64,000 nt of DNA, taken from assembly GCF_000208745.1 (NCBI RefSeq), contig NC_030853.1, positions 15,354,196 through 15,418,195 on the forward strand, written 5' to 3'. The translations under genes and the position numbers were made by a program. The stretch's first letter is position 1, and the number at the start of each line of letters is the position of its first letter. The notes beneath the pieces were generated by a model, which did not search any database, was not told where the DNA came from, and worked only from the letters and a program-made list of their open reading frames with translations. Source of the stretch: Theobroma cacao. Its lineage: Eukaryota > Streptophyta > Magnoliopsida > Malvales > Malvaceae. Positions 60,975 through 64,000 of this stretch are shown one piece after another.

Positions 60975-63575
60975 ATGGCTTACATTGCTTCTTCTTCTTC
61001 ACCTTTTATCATTGAAAGCAAACGAGAAAATAGACCCGTTTTCCCTTTCTCAACTTTTAGGCCAAGAAAGAGTAAAAGCTTGGCTGTTTTGAATGTTTCG
61101 ACATGTGGGTTTTCTTTGTTTTCTAATAAAGGACTGCTTTGGAGGTTTAAGCCTGTGAGAGTGGCAGGCTCTTTGGATGGTGTAGGTGGCGGTGGTGATG
61201 ACTCGGAAGATACATTTCAGGCTACTATTGAGAAGAGCAAAAAGGTTCTTGCTATGCAGAGAGACCTACTTCAGCAGGTACTTTTTTGGCATACTTCTTG
61301 TTTTCCTTGGAAACCTTAGTTTTGGATTGTAAAGGTTATGCTTTCATTGAGATGTTGCTTTTGGATTAAATATGAGTCGTTAATGTAAATGATAGCTGTT
61401 TTATTTTCTGGGTCGTTACTGCTTCTTTGTTGCTTTCTTGAATGGACTTTATAAGTGTGAGAGTTTGCAGAAGATAAAGATTGCCAAATTTTGAACTCTG
61501 AACGTCATGTTGCTACCGCTTAACAAAATTTGGCAATGAAAACCTTTTAGCTTATGGAGTAATGTTAACCAGCTTTATGAATGAGTAAATTTGTGATGTC
61601 CATTCTTGTTCACTATAATACTATTAGTCAAATCTTATCTTTCAAGAGCTATAATCACTTCATCTGGCTGTTTTTATTCATAAGAATTGAAATCTTAATG
61701 GTGTTATTGGTTTTCCTTATCCATGGCAGATTGCAGAAAGAAGGAAATTGGTTTCATCCATAAAAAGTAGCATTACTGACCAAGATGAAGATGAAGTTTT
61801 TCATGAACAGAGGGATGACTATCTTCCCAAGGTGGATCTTGCTTCAAGCAGCTCTGACGGAATGGATGAAAACAAAAATGGCAGCATTCTTTTAAGCAGT
61901 CATGTTAATCTAACTATGAAGGATGTACCAGAGATCCCACCTTCTGATGAAGTTGGACAAGAACCTGAACAACACTTGGCTCCAGAAAAGGCTTCCTCTA
62001 ATATAGGTCCTTCCAAACAGTTGAAAACCACTGATCATAAACCATTAAAGTCTGATGTGCTTCCTTCTTATCTCTCAAGTTCCTCTGACACTGCCCGACT
62101 TGCAGTTGAAGAGAATGAAAATTTGACTGAAGCAGGTTTGGAAGAGGTTGGTGAGGTAGATGGTCCTGCAATTGAAGATGAAAAACCCCCACCACTAGCC
62201 GGTGCAAATGTCATGAATGTTATATTAGTAGCTGCTGAGTGTGCCCCGTGGTCTAAAACAGGTAATATATCTTTGACAGATAATCTAAGATGACAGTCTC
62301 TCTTTTCTTTTCTTGATAGAGGGATGCCAGTCTCATATACCATGCCCTTTTTGTATATAACTTGGAGACTGATGTAGTCTTATTGTAGGTGGCCTGGGAG
62401 ATGTTGCCGGTTCTTTACCAAAGGCTTTGGCTAGACGTGGACATAGGGTTATGGTAATATGTTTTTCTGCTTGTCATGTTAAATTGAATTTCTTAGCATT
62501 GCAACATATGAAGTATACTCTATATACTTCCAAGAGGTCTCATTAAATGAAGCAAATCATTTTTAATTTGTGGCTTAGTTGAGTTGACCTTTTATATATG
62601 TATCTATTGTTTCTCTAGTTTCTCCAGTAACCATTCTTTTACGCTGTTAGTTTATGATCCTCTAAACAGTTTGAGTTCGGCACTGAAGCATTTGCTTTAT
62701 GTTTGGACCCAATAATGAACCTACATATGCCCATGACACTTTATATGGCATGATTAGTAAATTCCTTTCTTTTTTGCTTAGGTTGTAGCACCTCGATATG
62801 CTGATTATGCTGAACCTCAAGATACAGGAGTTCGAAAGAGGTATAAGGTGGATGGTCAGGTATGACAGAGCTAGTACATATTGTTGTAAATTACTTCGCA
62901 TTTGATTGTTAACCAACATAAGCTAATTCCACAGCATAATCTTGATGATATGTTATTTGCAGGATGTGGAAGTATCATACTTCCAAGCCTATATTGATGG
63001 TGTGGATTTTGTTTTCATGGATGGTCCTATGTTTCGCCATATGCAGAAAAACATATATGGAGGAAACCGAATGGTAGGATATCTTTTCTTGTGTTTTTGT
63101 TATGATTGGTTAATAATTAGGATAATCATTATTGTAATGAGGCCTTGCTTTAGGTTGATTCCAGAATACATCTGCTATGTTCTTAACGTGCCAAATCTAT
63201 TACAAACCTGAGAGAAAATAGAACTTAGAAAATTGGCCACAAAGTGCTTAATTTTAATGTTAATGTAAGAGTGATTATAACTTATAAGTTTTCTAAAAAC
63301 CCTTGTTTAACTTCTTTAACATTTTATAATAGTGTGATGAGGTGGTTGCAGTGCTGTTAGCATGAATTACTTGCAGCACGTTAGTTGAAACATTATGTTT
63401 TTTAATCTATATTTTTGTATGAAAACAGAAGTAGCCTTACTGATTTGGGGTTGCAATAAACTCGATTGCATTTCTTGGATTACCATAGTTAGTATTTTGA
63501 ATCTTAGATAACTTTAGTATTGTGGTGCAGGATATTTTGAAGCGCATGGTATTGTTTTGCAAGGCAGCTGTTGAG
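60975..63575 (+). CDS. SS2: Starch synthase II, plastidic (5' exons; continues beyond the window)
   Basis: Transfers glucose from ADP-glucose to the ends of amylopectin chains in plastids; SSII makes the intermediate-length chains. Six exons are present: 60975-61277, 61730-62261, 62389-62453, 62782-62859, 62963-63073, 63531-63575, giving 378 residues with agreeing phases. Residues 1 to about 60 are a Ser-rich plastid transit peptide. A variable acidic linker follows to about residue 255. The GT5 catalytic domain opens with [20 protein letters not shown], containing the ADP-glucose-binding K-T-G-G-L, and continues [11 protein letters not shown] and [19 protein letters not shown], which distinguishes SSII from SSIII/IV and GBSS by memory of the family. 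The remaining catalytic exons lie right of 64000; an inverted pseudogene copy of them is at 48763-50903. From 63576 to the window end is intron. Confidence 0.93.
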
Positions 63576-64000
63576 GTAAATTTTCTAAAGTTCCTTAAAA
63601 ATTATGTAGAAATTGAATTATTCCATGGTTCAGTTTGGTAATCTCTGTTACTCCTATTTCATTTAATTACACATATCTGCCCGGTCCCTGTAACCTGTAG
63701 TTGGAGTAGGATAGACGTATGATTGAGAAAACAGATGGATCAAAGTTGATGGTAGCTGGAAAAGTAATTTAGTGTTACTCAAAGCATCGCACATTCAATG
63801 TGGGAGTTTAAATAAAACAATTAATTACAAGATTGGGATTGTTGATTGTGTGAGGTTTTAAAAGCCTCTAAATTCGTCTCATTAAGATAAACCGTGGTGA
63901 ATGTAATGTGGAGTTCATCTGTTGAACTCACCATTGGCATGTTTCCAAAACTGCCAAAATTGCCAAAATTATATAGGTCTGCTTAATTCCAGAATTATTC
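63576..64000 (+). other. SSII intron, shared with the inverted pseudogene
   Basis: From about 63659 to the window end this intron aligns, in reverse, with 50903-50560. Shared blocks include catttaattacacatatct, gtaatttagtgttac and gggattgttgat. The left breakpoint of the duplication is therefore near 63659. Confidence 0.85.

Overview
This is a stretch of AT-rich nuclear DNA from a flowering plant, almost certainly a eudicot. Genes are split by short GT-AG introns, the proteins are plant-specific families (NIP aquaporin, PLS-class PPR, FtsH6-like protease, DMP, DUF1666, plastid starch synthase), and the gaps are filled with LTR retrotransposons, LINEs and hAT elements. The species cannot be named from the sequence alone. 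There is no bacterial-style operon, CRISPR array or phage, and I found no clearly new multi-gene system. The unusual features are structural: duplicated exons, nested transposons, an inverted pseudogene and an inverted minisatellite.

Layout. 27-798 (+): last exons of condensin subunit SMC4. 1911-2920: hAT element with a perfect 8-bp target duplication. 3172-5497 (-): a NIP2-type aquaporin carrying the sequence signature of silicic-acid channels. 6622-7589 and 11555-15946: two copies of a roughly 1-kb segment, separated by a 5'-truncated LINE (7590-11554) that has a hAT element inside its RNase H domain. The second copy is split by a 3.4-kb insertion containing a 22-bp minisatellite that reverses orientation. 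16.5-18.2 kb: LINE tail, possible solo LTR, and an inverted-repeat element.

Gene-rich core (19.3-35.6 kb): an AVT1-type amino acid transporter with two interchangeable first exons (19485-23597, +); a PPR protein (24416-25903, -); an FtsH6-like thylakoid protease with a one-base frameshift (26392-28946, -); a DMP8/DMP9-like membrane protein (29716-30363, +) sharing a 769-bp divergent intergenic region with FtsH6; and an arabinogalactan-protein hydroxyproline O-galactosyltransferase (31630-34829, -).

Repeat-rich zone (37.7-55.5 kb): a Ty3/gypsy element of Tat type with one LTR (-), an Ac-like hAT element holding a ~345-bp tandem repeat, a decayed second gypsy element (+), an inverted pseudogene copy of the catalytic half of starch synthase II (48763-50903, -), a possible LTR, and another hAT element with perfect target duplications.

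Right end: a DUF1666 protein gene (56853-59471, +) and the first six exons of plastid starch synthase II (60975 to beyond the window, +). The SSII pseudogene is an inverted genomic copy of this gene's downstream part, introns included. The genes are unrelated in function: chromosome condensation, silicon/metalloid transport, vacuolar amino acid export, organelle RNA processing, thylakoid proteolysis, gamete fusion, cell-wall glycoprotein assembly and starch synthesis.
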